Shown here in pieces: positions 1-10,577 of a stretch of DNA of 64,000 bases (the first letter of the stretch is position 1; the number at the start of each line of letters is the position of its first letter). The position numbers and the translations under genes were made by a program. The DNA comes from a virus, in IMG/VR virus record IMGVR_UViG_3300049043_000112, positions 124,001-188,000 of that record; one strand, written 5' to 3'. The notes beneath the pieces are model-generated. The model saw only the letters and a list, made by a program, of their open reading frames with translations, searched no databases and was not told where the DNA came from.

Positions 1-1743
1 GATTGTATGAGGCAATATTGAAGATTCGGAGATAATTCAAAGGTTTTTTCTGGAATAACATAACTTGTATCACCACTAATATCTCCACCAGTCAGTGCAG
101 TATATCTTAATTCAAGATATGATAAACTTGTATTTGTAAACTTTGGCATTGCACCAGTTAATGGTGATGCATAGAAATACAAAGTACTTAGTGAACTGCA
201 ACCATTAAACTTATAAACATTACTGCCAGTAAAAATACTTCCAATATTTCTACAATAATAACCATAAAATGTAGTTAGAGATGTTCTAGTACTTAAATCG
301 GGGCATGGTAATCCAGTGCTGTGAATGCTAACATATTGAATTTTAGTGTTAGATGAAGAGATACTAAAAGTTGGATCAGTCAGATAATAATTTCCACCTA
401 AATCTAAAGAAACTAGATTTGTAAGGTCTTTTAAATTATAATTACTGCCACTTGTTGTTCCGAATGCTCTAAAATCATTTCCATAAACATTATAAGTTTC
501 GCAGGTATTTGGAACATTTGGCAATGTACAATTAGCATCTGCATTATCTGGATGGAAATATGGTCCACTACTTCTAGATAAATTTAATGTGGTTAATGTT
601 GTAAATCGGTTGCTAATTAGATTTTCTGGAATTGAACCATAAAAAGTTCCACCAAGAGTTAAATTCTTAAGTCCTGTAGGTATTTTTGTAACAATGTTTG
701 AATTTAAACTTCTTTCAGTTGCAGTTTCACTTAAGTATAATGGATTTTGATTTAAAAATAAGTTTTGTATACTAGGAGCAACGAAAGTAAAATCTGGAAA
801 ATTAACAAGACTATTACTTGCAAGATTAAAACTAGTTAAATTCTGAAACTTAACTGCAGGTATACTTGAAATATTTGCAGAATTAATTGTTACAGATGAA
901 ATATTATCAGGATTATAATAATACTGAATATATCTTTCTTTTGAAACTGCAGAACGATAACGAATTGTTGTACCTTGATTTGGAAATCTTGTAAATGAAT
1001 TTGCGTTATCAGTATCTACAATTTTCCAACTTGCTGGAGTATTATTAATTAAAGAAGTAAGTTGAATATTTGCATCTAGGTTTCTAAAGAATCCTGTAAA
1101 TACGACAGGAATTCCTTTCATTGCATAAAGAGATATTGTTCTTCCATCAATATTACACATTATTTTATGTGTAGGAAATTCTGAAGCAAACTCTTTTGCT
1201 TGTGGTGTAAGTGTTGTTTGTAGTCTTGGACCACTTACACTTGGAGATTGTGTTCCAAACTGCAATAGTCCACCAGTAATAATTCCAACTCTTGCACCAT
1301 AAGAAATTGGTGAAGTGTCTAATACTGGAGAGGCACTTGAACTCCAAGCACTGACTCTTGATGTTGAAATGTCTGCGATTTTAACTGTAGCAGAAGGTCC
1401 AGTTCCATCAAGATAACGATAACGAATTGCATTACCACTTAATGCACCGTTTAAAGTTATGTTTCCAAATAAAGTTCTATTGGTTCCTGATTTTGAGTCT
1501 AAAATTGAAGAATATAACTGCGAGTCATAATAATAACAATCTAAAGTCTTATAAAGAGGATTTGATAATCTAGACAGACTAATCCAGTCACCTCTTGTTG
1601 CACCAGCATTTTGCGATCCTCTGATGATATCAAGAATCAAGTGGTGGAAGATTTAATGAATAAAGAGATGTTGTTCTATCTTGAACATCAGAAAGAAAAC
1701 TAGTAACGTTTAAACCAAATAACTTCGGATTGGAAAGTGCCAT
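1..1743 (-). CDS. Leucine-rich-repeat virion adhesin, frameshifted and cut by window edge
   Basis: The ATG is at 1743, one base after the collar gene stops. The first 37 codons reach a TGA at 1630-1632. One frame over, the protein continues without a stop to the window edge, so a single extra base near 1633-1636 would explain the break. The body carries leucine-rich-repeat segments such as LTTLNLSRSS and LVSLDLGGN, and a few cysteines. LRR modules bind proteins or glycans. The position next to a collar protein and giant fibres suggests a receptor-binding or tail-tip adhesin; that role is inferred. The C-terminus is outside the window. Confidence 0.6.
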
Positions 1744-1744
1744 A

Positions 1745-2257
1745 CTAGATGGTCCTCATAATAAATGCAAGCGCATAGTATGGTGGACGGTTCTCGTGGT
1801 AATCATCTGCACCTGCTGAATTTGTAGAGTCTGGACCAATATCATTAGTTGTTGCAAGTGCATAACGACCACTTTGACTATTAACGTTATTGTTACCAGA
1901 ATATCTTGAAAGTTGGTGCGTGTGTGATGGCATCTCAGCAGTTGTTAGTTGGTGTGCAGTCTCGCCACCAGTGTTTCCAGGTGCATATGCTCCACTTACA
2001 GCACCAGTATCGGCATTAAATGTGACTCCAGTTCCAGCATCACTACCAGCACCAACGATAAAACGACTTCTTAAGTCTGGTGTTCCACTAGAACCATTAC
2101 AAAGTGCCCATCCTGTTGGAATAGTTGCAATGGTACCAGACCACATAATAATACCACCAATAGGAATTGTTCCATTCCCTACTAATCCGTCAGAATCAGT
2201 TAATTCCTGTATCTGATTCGCAGCAGCATTAACAATTAGAGGTCTACGAGTTGCCAT
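1745..2257 (-). CDS. Phage tail-collar domain protein
   Basis: A 170-residue protein with the Phage_Collar signature: GGIIMWSGTIATIPTGW near residues 34-50, CNGSSGTPDLRSRFIVGAG, then PSHTHQ and the C-terminal ENRPPYYALAFIMR. Collar domains occur in T4 gp12-type short tail fibres and in many microvirus, myovirus and siphovirus tail tips, where the His-rich knob helps trimerise the fibre and coordinates metal. It lies between two large structural genes and is nearly contiguous with the LRR gene downstream. An AATAAATA late-type box lies about 20 bases upstream of the ATG. It is probably a short fibre or fibre-tip protein of the baseplate. Confidence 0.85.
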   Translation of the reverse strand: MATRRPLIVNAAANQIQELTDSDGLVGNGTIPIGGIIMWSGTIATIPTGWALCNGSSGTPDLRSRFIVGAGSDAGTGVTFNADTGAVSGAYAPGNTGGETAHQLTTAEMPSHTHQLSRYSGNNNVNSQSGRYALATTNDIGPDSTNSAGADDYHENRPPYYALAFIMRTI

Positions 2258-2275
2258 TATAATTTCTTTTTTCTT

Positions 2276-2283
2276 TATTTATT
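2276..2283 (-). promoter_or_regulatory. T4-type late promoter box (AATAAATA)
   Basis: On the minus strand AATAAATA lies about 20 bases upstream of the collar gene ATG. It is one mismatch from the T4 late consensus TATAAATA, which is recognised by gp55 with gp33. It overlaps the 3' end of the preceding gene. Confidence 0.4.
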
Positions 2284-5200
2284 ATTGTTCTTTGAAGTTA
2301 AGGCTAACTTCAACAGTTCCACTTCCACCAGCATCAAGTTTTTTAGCAGTAATAAAGGTTGCTTCAAGATTGTTATTGTCTGGTGTAATAACTCGTTTCT
2401 CTGGTCCAAATATTTTTTTCATATCAATAGTTTCAGTAGAATTTGCACCAATATAAAGAGTGTCTCTTTCTGTATAGGTTCTTAAACTTTGTTCATTCTG
2501 AACATCAATCAAAGCAGATGATAATCTAGAAATTTCTTCAAAGTTAGTTGGTGGAACGCCAGTTGTGTCTGCATTTCCACTCGCGTTTGTAATTTCTATT
2601 GCATCGCCAAGAATATACCACTTAGGACTTACAGTTCTTTGGAAATCACCAATTGTTTCTTTAACACTAATATTATTAATTTGTGAATAATCTCTTAGTT
2701 TTGCAACTAAGTAAAGTGGATATGGATTGTAATTATAAAGTTTGGTTGAATTGATCGAACCTTCCGCTGTAATATTAATAGGTCTAATTAGAATTGTGAA
2801 GTTAGACCCTGCGCTTAAAGTTTGATCAATCTCGATATAAGAATATGTATCTCCACCAGAACTATAACTACTTGTAACACCAACAAATCTTGAATTTGTT
2901 ATGTTGACAGTTCCACCCGTTTGCAGAATTGCAATCTGCCCGCCATTGTAATCAATTGCTGGAAATGTTCCTTGAATTTGAACATAAAGATTTCCATCTG
3001 GAAGACCTGTTTTTGGATTTACATTATATTCATTTACATTTGGAATTTGCAATGGATCTTGAACATTAATAGTTGCTTTTGAACACACACCACCTGCAGG
3101 ATTTGCAAGTGTTGGAATACGATAATCAATACCCATACGAATAGATGGTTGTAGTGGAGCCCATCCTTCGGCACGTTCTACACCTTCTTCATTGGAAACG
3201 GTATAACTATGAGTGTGTTCACCATAAAGAATATCACTATTTGGTAACACTGTTGTTGTGCCAACTCCAGGAATAACAAATCCATTTAAAGTATTTGGAA
3301 GACTTGTATCTGGTTGCTTATCAGTGATTCCAATTAGAAAATCTGCAAAGTGACTATAACTATCACCAGCACCAGGATTTACAAACTGCAATTCAATTCT
3401 AGAACCAGTAAATCCAAAATCTGATGCTGCATAACAATCATAATTACTTAATCTAATCTGGTGTGGATATGTAACACCAATTCCAATTGTTGTTGTAATT
3501 CCAAGAACTTGGTCATAAACTAAATTATCAGAAGATGCAATATTACGGTTCGTTAAAGAAAAACTAGACAATCCTCCGAATCCTTTAATAGTTGCAGTTT
3601 GTGTATTCACATTGACGCTTGTAATATAAGCGTTATAAATCGATGGTGCGATAATCTTAGCACCAACATCATCAGCAGTAAAAGAACTTACACCAACAGT
3701 TGTGATTGTATTTGCATCACTAAACTGAATATCAAGATATCTTCCACTTTCTGTTTTTGCAATTCCAGGAGTATAAACGTGACCAAATCCAGGGCAGGCA
3801 GTACAAGTTACAACTTTAACTTCTGTTAATGAATCTGAAGATATATTTAATTCTGTAGGAATAATCAGTTTTTTGTTTTGAATTGGAACTCCATCACGAT
3901 TTAAGATAAAATCTTTTGGTGTAATTCCAAGAAGTGATTTAATTTTTGAAGAACTAATTGTTCTTTGCTTAGAACTTGCCGAATAAATTTGTGACGTTCC
4001 TTCATCACCACCATCAATATAATATGAAGCACCATACTTATAGATGTATTGTGGTGTTCTAACGTCTCCAGTATTTGCAATGTTCAGCGCATACTTAAAT
4101 CTAAAGTAAGAGTCTTGTAAACAAGGAGACCCTAAGGAGTTTTCAATCACTAAAGTATGAATAACTACCCATCGAGCATCGCCATTATCGGTTGGAATAT
4201 AGGCATAGAATCTTGCACCGATTGCACCATACCAACCAAATTCAATCTTATACATTGTAACTTTTTCTGGATTCAACAGATATCCAGAAGGTCCATTTGA
4301 ATTTAATGGATCTCCATTGAACTTATCTCTTGGAATTTGAATTGTCCAATACAATTCATCATCGAAAGGATCACCACTTTCAATACGTGTTTGATCTGCA
4401 AGAGTTAATCCACTTCTTTCTAAAGCACTTCGTTCTAAAGGAATTGTACTTCTACGAACAATATAAAATTGTCCAGCATCAATTCTAAACACATATTGAT
4501 CTGTTGGATTTGAAATACCCCATTCTAAAGTAATACCAGTTACAGGTTCAGTAGATGATCTTAAACCAAATGTAAATCCACTTATTCTACCAGGTTGATA
4601 TCTAAAAACTCTTCTTGATTGTAAGTAAGCATATCTTTGGTCTGAATCAGAATATCCTGGTCGTGTTGTTGTAGAATCTACATAATAATTTAAAAGTAAA
4701 ATAATTTTAGTGAATGTAAATGGATTTCCAGTTACAGGATCAATTAAAATACTATCTTTAATGTCTCTCCAAGTATCAGTCCAGGTATCAATTTGTCTAA
4801 ATGCAGCCGTAATTCCTGCAACATAATTGATATCACCAGATTCGACATAAGCAAAGCTAGGAGATAAGAATTTATCTTTCCAATCAGAAGGATAAGAAGT
4901 TCCTCCAGGACCATTAAAATAATTATACAAATTGTTTCCTAGTTGAATAAAGTTAACATACTGACTAAAAAGTGTGTTATTATAAAGCCCTAGTCTTTCA
5001 AACTTTGGTCCAAATGGAAATGAATATGGAGTAGGAAACGCAGTAATTTTAATTGCAGATTCTTGTGTCTCTTCCGTTCTTGTTGCATCATAACGATTTC
5101 CATAAACTTCATTTCCTCTATTATCCCAGGATCCAAAACTAGTTCCTTCACTAAAAGAATAAAATTCAAATTCATCAGGATCTAGTCCATATGATGAAAC

Positions 5201-5939
5201 ATTAGAAAATAATGCTAGTTGAACTTCAGCACGATTAACACCAAGTAATGTTGTACTAACTTCACTAGATTCTTTAAATTGTTCTTCAATTTTCCAAACA
5301 ACATCTGACTTTCTTGTTGTCTCTACTGCTCTTTTAATTAAAACTTGAGAAGATTGGACACTTGCCGATGAAATATTATTTGATAAGAATGCTTCATAGG
5401 TATTACCGAGACCAACAATTCTAGAAATGAATGTTCCATCAGGAATATCTGGACCATCAACTTGGTCTCCTACTTGTATACCCAAGTTTGATATTGAACT
5501 ATCAAAATAAATTTTATTTCCCTGTAAGCTAACTTTATCAACAACTCTAACTTCCAAATATGGATATTGTGCAAGTGTGACGGCAACACCAACTACATCC
5601 GCAACTGTGGTCCCAAACCCTACTGTACCGCCGCCAGTTGTACCAACACCTGTAGAAACATCAACATCCAAATCACCATATACTGCAGTTACAATACCAA
5701 TTTGTTGAAACTGAAGTCGATTATAAGCAGCATCACGATCATTAAAAACAATAGAAGTCGAATCTCTTTTTACTTGCGTCTAAAGTATAAAAAGTATCAA
5801 CTTCCGTAATGAGAGGGTTGCCAAATTCGTCAGTTAAAAGTTCTCCATTTGAAATATTATATAAATTTTGTTCACTAGCGGGGACAATTGAAACCCGACG
5901 TTTATCATCCCCAAACTTTATATCTTTCCCCCCTGCCAT
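2282..5939 (-). CDS. Large virion structural protein (about 1218 aa), one frameshift
   Basis: The gene starts at 5939 with MAGGKDIKFGDD. The first frame ends after 65 codons. Removing one A from the A5 run at 5767-5771 joins TLDASK to RDSTSIVFNDRDAAYNRL and then to the 1129-residue body. The body shares blocks with the next upstream protein (5943-9131): VTMYKIEFGWYGA, NGDARWV, and YGASYYIDGGD near its middle. The two are paralogues. No enzymatic motif is visible. Size, position and the late-gene neighbourhood mark it as a virion protein, probably of the baseplate or fibre apparatus. It follows its upstream neighbour by 3 bases. Confidence 0.75.
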
Positions 5940-5942
5940 AAA

Positions 5943-8900
5943 TCACTGCTCCTCCCAGGTAATACTTGCAGAAATATCCGCTGCTGATGCTCCGCTATTG
6001 TATGTTGTTTGTGATGAAGCACATAGATATAAACTATCTACTTTATTTGTGAGAGGGAAAGAAAGATACTCTTTGTTGTAATCAAAGTATGGTGATAAAT
6101 CATACTGTGCTCCAGATGCAGGTATGAAAATACTTGCCACAACAGTACCAGTTCCAGGAATTGGACTTCTTACTTGAGGATTAACTTTAATTGAAGATAA
6201 TGCTGCAAGAGTAAATTCGGTTGTAATGCCAGAAACTCCATTTCCAGTTGGATCACTATTTTCTTCTTTCAGGAAACTATTTGTGGTCGTCAGAACAATA
6301 TTATCAGATGTTGAATTCAGGGCATAGAAATAATAACCACTAACTGTTCCTCTATTTTCAAGGTAACCTAAAACTGAAATTGGTTTTTGAGTTACATCAT
6401 TCTGATAATATCCTCTAAAGTATCCATAAACTCCAGTATTATCTGAGAGATAAGATGAATTACTTACACCAACCTGTGTTGGATTTCCAGTCTTTCCAAT
6501 ATTTGCACTTGCAGAAAGAGAAAGAGTTCCTGTTGTTGAAGCAGTTGTTTGGAAAATAGGAGTTTTTAGGAGATTTAATTTAACAACTCCAGTAGATCCA
6601 GAAGAAAGACGAGTTGGATAAACTTGAGTTCTATTTCTTACATTTCTTCCAGTGCTGCTTTGAATAAAATCTCTACACTTCAGACCAATCAATGGAGTAA
6701 GTCTATCTGGAATTACTGTAATTGTAGATAATGATGTTGTATTCAATGGAGCATTCAGATAAAGTCTTCTATTCGTTGTATCTACAAAATTAACTTGAAT
6801 ATTTTGGTCTAAGGGATTTGAAGTAACAACTTTGGCACCAACATAGAAAGATGTTGAAAGTCCTGCAGATGTTCCAGCAGTGATATATGGATCTGATGTG
6901 GAAACTCCTGCATTTGTAAGTACAACTTCTGTTCCACCAGCACCGACAGTGTATAGTCTCTTTGAACCATAAACACTTAGAGTTGATGGAGTTGAATAAC
7001 TAAAGAGTTTTACAGTTCCTCTATCTCCACCATCAATATAGTATGAAGCACCATACTTAACAATATGTTCAGAGGATGAACCATAAGAGAACGTAGATGC
7101 AAGTCTCTTATTGTTCGCATATCCAAAACGATTTGCTCCACCACCACCATAAACAAGATAAGTAATTGGAAGAGTAGCATTTCCAAGAGATGAAACTTTC
7201 AGTTGATTAGATGCTCTAAGGTGATGAACTCTTACCCATCTTGCTTCACCATTGCTTACAGGAACATAAGCAAGGAATAGAGCACCAACAGCACCATACC
7301 AGGAGAATTCAATCTTATACATTGTAACCTTGGTTAGGTCAATGTCCCAGATGCTGGTATCAGTTAATATTTCTCCTGTATCAGGATCAACTACAGGTTC
7401 CCCTGCCCTCTTATCACTTACAACATCACTATAAAGTAGGTCTTCAGTCTCTCCATCAAGACAATCACCACTAAATCTAAATCTTGGAATACGATATTCA
7501 TAAACGTTCCAGTATTCTTTCTTTACGTTTTGATTAACCCACTTATCATAATAAGTATTAACTGCATCAATTTGATCTTTAAGAGTTGATGTATCAGAAA
7601 CTCCGAGAGAAGTGTCAACATATCCTTCATTGTTTCCATCACCATCTTCATACAGATATGGAAACATTCCAGTTGGTTTAACTGTAGTATATTTCGTTCT
7701 CGATGCATTAATCAGAGCACCACTCGTTGGTTGTACAAAAGGAACTGGAGTAATTAAAACGTGTGATGAAATTCCAGTAACATTTGTAATTCCAGTTAAG
7801 GAACTTCCATCTAAATTATTCAGTGTCAGTGTTCCTCTACCAGTCGAACTATTGACAGAAACAGATGCGAGTCTATAAATCTTAGTATCTGTAAATCCAG
7901 TAATGACTCCAACATTTGTCCCTTTGGAGTATGATACGTATTGCCCAGTGGAAAGACCAACTGCCATTCCACCAGATTGATAATAAGTAGGAACCGTCGA
8001 AATACCAATATTAACGGTAAATGAAGTGCTTGAATTAACTTGTAGAACATTATATCCAAAAGTTCTATTTGGATAATATTTTGGAGTAACTGGATCAAGA
8101 TAACAAGTCATCCCAATGCCACTTAGAGTTACATACTTACCAGCATCAAAACCGTGAGCAGCAGAGGTCGTAATGACCATTAAACCTGTGCTTATATCAT
8201 ACGTTGCATTTGTAATGGTTTTACCAAGACCAGCAACTGAAATCGTATTTCCACCAGTAACTGATGTAATTCCAACTTGTGATTCACTTTGAAGTAGTGA
8301 TGGATCATAAACTGCTGCATGAGTCATCAGCAGATTATCTCTTAAAATTACAAGGTCACCAAACTTTTTAGGTGTTGCTACTGGATTTTGAAGCGCAGTT
8401 GAATTACTTTGTGACTCTGAACCTCTTGCCGACAGGGGATTTAAAGGATTCGTTCTTCCATAGTCTTGAGTTTGCTGACCTGCGCCAGTTCCAAATGTAA
8501 GAGGGTTTTCATAAATGATGGATTGTGTTCTTCTTACAACACTAAAGTTATCTCCTGTTCCATCATTTCTAGATTCCCAATAATATCCATCATAGTTATC
8601 AAAAATACCATACTTACGAACCGCAGGGTTTTGGACTGATGCACCATCATCATTGATTAGAGATGTTTTAACACCAAAAGTCGCTGCTGATACACGTCCT
8701 GGTTGGTATCTAAAGAATCTCTTTGATGTTAGGATGGCAGTTCTATCTGCTGGACCTTCAATCAGTGCTCCAGACTCTTCAGGGACGTGAGTTAGACCCC
8801 ATCCCATCGTTTGACCCACACCAGAATAAACACCAGTTCCAGCGACTGTGGAGTATTGTTCAGGAGATGGTGACCATTCTGTAGGGTTTACATCATAAGT

Positions 8901-9131
8901 GTTTACGTCAGCAAAGATACCAAGAGCAACTTCGGAACGAGGAATACCAAGAAGAGAGAGTGCAACTTCGGATTGAACCTTATTTTGTTCAGCAACTGGA
9001 ATTGTTGTTTGGTCACTTGCAATAACAACAGGAATAGACTTTTCAGACGTTTGCTGACCAGGAGGTACAGGAGCAGTTCTACCTACAACAACAACTGCTG
9101 CGTTATTATTGACGTTAGTATTATCTGGCAT
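5943..9131 (-). CDS. Large virion structural protein, paralogue of the following gene
   Basis: A 1062-residue protein starting MPDNTNVNNN, with AGGAG about 9 bases before the ATG; the ATG overlaps the previous gene's stop region by a few bases. It shares RFFRYQPGRVS, VTMYKIEFSWYGA, NGEARWVRVHHL and VKYGASYYIDGGDRGT with the protein encoded at 2282-5939, so a duplication is likely. The N-terminal stretch with VPVVIASDQTTIPV resembles the low-complexity leader of other phage fibre proteins. No catalytic motif is seen. It is probably part of the tail-fibre or baseplate assembly; the exact T4 counterpart, if any, is not recognisable by eye. Confidence 0.75.
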   Translation of the reverse strand: MPDNTNVNNNAAVVVVGRTAPVPPGQQTSEKSIPVVIASDQTTIPVAEQNKVQSEVALSLLGIPRSEVALGIFADVNTYDVNPTEWSPSPEQYSTVAGTGVYSGVGQTMGWGLTHVPEESGALIEGPADRTAILTSKRFFRYQPGRVSAATFGVKTSLINDDGASVQNPAVRKYGIFDNYDGYYWESRNDGTGDNFSVVRRTQSIIYENPLTFGTGAGQQTQDYGRTNPLNPLSARGSESQSNSTALQNPVATPKKFGDLVILRDNLLMTHAAVYDPSLLQSESQVGITSVTGGNTISVAGLGKTITNATYDISTGLMVITTSAAHGFDAGKYVTLSGIGMTCYLDPVTPKYYPNRTFGYNVLQVNSSTSFTVNIGISTVPTYYQSGGMAVGLSTGQYVSYSKGTNVGVITGFTDTKIYRLASVSVNSSTGRGTLTLNNLDGSSLTGITNVTGISSHVLITPVPFVQPTSGALINASRTKYTTVKPTGMFPYLYEDGDGNNEGYVDTSLGVSDTSTLKDQIDAVNTYYDKWVNQNVKKEYWNVYEYRIPRFRFSGDCLDGETEDLLYSDVVSDKRAGEPVVDPDTGEILTDTSIWDIDLTKVTMYKIEFSWYGAVGALFLAYVPVSNGEARWVRVHHLRASNQLKVSSLGNATLPITYLVYGGGGANRFGYANNKRLASTFSYGSSSEHIVKYGASYYIDGGDRGTVKLFSYSTPSTLSVYGSKRLYTVGAGGTEVVLTNAGVSTSDPYITAGTSAGLSTSFYVGAKVVTSNPLDQNIQVNFVDTTNRRLYLNAPLNTTSLSTITVIPDRLTPLIGLKCRDFIQSSTGRNVRNRTQVYPTRLSSGSTGVVKLNLLKTPIFQTTASTTGTLSLSASANIGKTGNPTQVGVSNSSYLSDNTGVYGYFRGYYQNDVTQKPISVLGYLENRGTVSGYYFYALNSTSDNIVLTTTNSFLKEENSDPTGNGVSGITTEFTLAALSSIKVNPQVRSPIPGTGTVVASIFIPASGAQYDLSPYFDYNKEYLSFPLTNKVDSLYLCASSQTTYNSGASAADISASITWEEQ

Positions 9132-9132
9132 T

Positions 9133-10577
9133 TTAAATAACTCCTACTCTTCCTTTAGCGATTGTAAAGATATTCCTTATAGATATATATCCAGTCTGCG
9201 CTCCGTTAGTTACTGAAGTTGTTGTAATTCCAGTGAGTCGGAGTCTCTTTGTTGTGGCACTAACATCAATCTTTTGAGCAACTGTAAATTCAACTGTGGA
9301 TAAGTCAGGTGATACTGAGTGATTTACTAGTTTTACAATGTCTCCTGTTGAGATTCCACTGAATTGAGTGTAATCATCAAGAGTTACTGTGTATTGTGTT
9401 GCACCAGCACCGATTGTATTCCACGTGCCAGTACCAATACCAATATATGTAGTAAATCCTGCTGGTTGAGTCAGAAACTCTTTGGCAATAATATCATAAC
9501 CAAGTGATGAAGTCAGTCCAAGAGTATTGGTTTGTGTTGATGTTAGACTGAGTTGAATGTATCCATTTTGTCTTCCAAAAGTTCCCGAATCAGGAGTTGT
9601 AATGTTAAAGTTTAGGAATCTTGTACCAAGAGTTTCATTTGTAGTTCCTTGACCAACAACTGTACCAATACCAGCAGAAGTAATTGATACTTTAGTGCTA
9701 CTAATGTCCTTAGCATCTCCATCTTCAACATAAAGAAGAACAGGACTATTAAATGTAACTCCTCTTTGAATTGTGAAGTTGACAGAATTATAATCACTAT
9801 CATAAATGTCTGGTGATGGAATCCATTCATCAGATGGTCCCAGAATAATATTATTTGTGGTTGTAATCTTACCAGAAGCATAAGTTCTAAGACCAGTTCC
9901 ACAGTTGCGAATAATGTTACCTCCAGTTGAAACAACTGAAGTTACAGACAGATCAACAGGTCCTGGATAATTTTCAAATAAACAATCATTAATTCTTAGT
10001 GTTTGTGATTGTTGAGCATTTAATGGTTGGAATGAAAATCTATCCGTAATACAACCGTCAACAAAAGATGAATCTTCGATTGAAAGTCTTCTAGAATCAT
10101 AAACATATAGTCCGTGACCAGAAGAATTACGGATTTCAATTCCTTTAATTAATGAAGAATTGATTTCTGGAAGATACATCAAGTAATTATCAAGATCTGA
10201 ATCGTATAGAATATTGTTTCCAGAGTTTCCATCAATTGTTAAATTAGAAATTGTAATATCAGATATACTTGTTGTTGCAATGCCAACTAGATTGCCATTG
10301 AAAGACATAGAGTTTCCACCACCGTCTGTCAGATCATTTGCAAAATATTGCATCTTAATTACAGTGTTCTTACCATTACCTCTTAACGTAAATCCAGATG
10401 GAATTGTAACGTTATTTGTTAGATAAGTTCCACTTGGAAGATCAAGATAATTTCCACCAGCAGCAGCAACAGATGCAACTGCCTGAGACAATGCATAAGT
10501 GTTATCATGAGCAACTTTGACTGCATTATCAGGGTTAATTCTATATTGACCATTCAGAGTGATAAAGCTTGCTCCTG
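9133..10577 (-). CDS. Pectate-lyase-like beta-helix, C-terminal fragment of giant fibre gene
   Basis: About 480 residues read in a frame different from the upstream fragment. The sequence NPDNAVKVAHDNTYALSQAV, then YLDLPSGTYL and FTLRGNGKNTVIKM, is the classic start of a right-handed beta-helix of the pectate-lyase superfamily found in phage tailspikes. Successive coils follow with ITISNLTIDGNSG and IEIRNSSGHGLYVYD. The upstream frame reads IDRIVGV and then fails, while this frame supplies GASFITLNG. One extra base near 10574-10580 would fuse them. There is no good independent start here (only a TTG). Beta-helix tailspikes bind or degrade surface polysaccharides; the activity is not shown. 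Confidence 0.7.
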
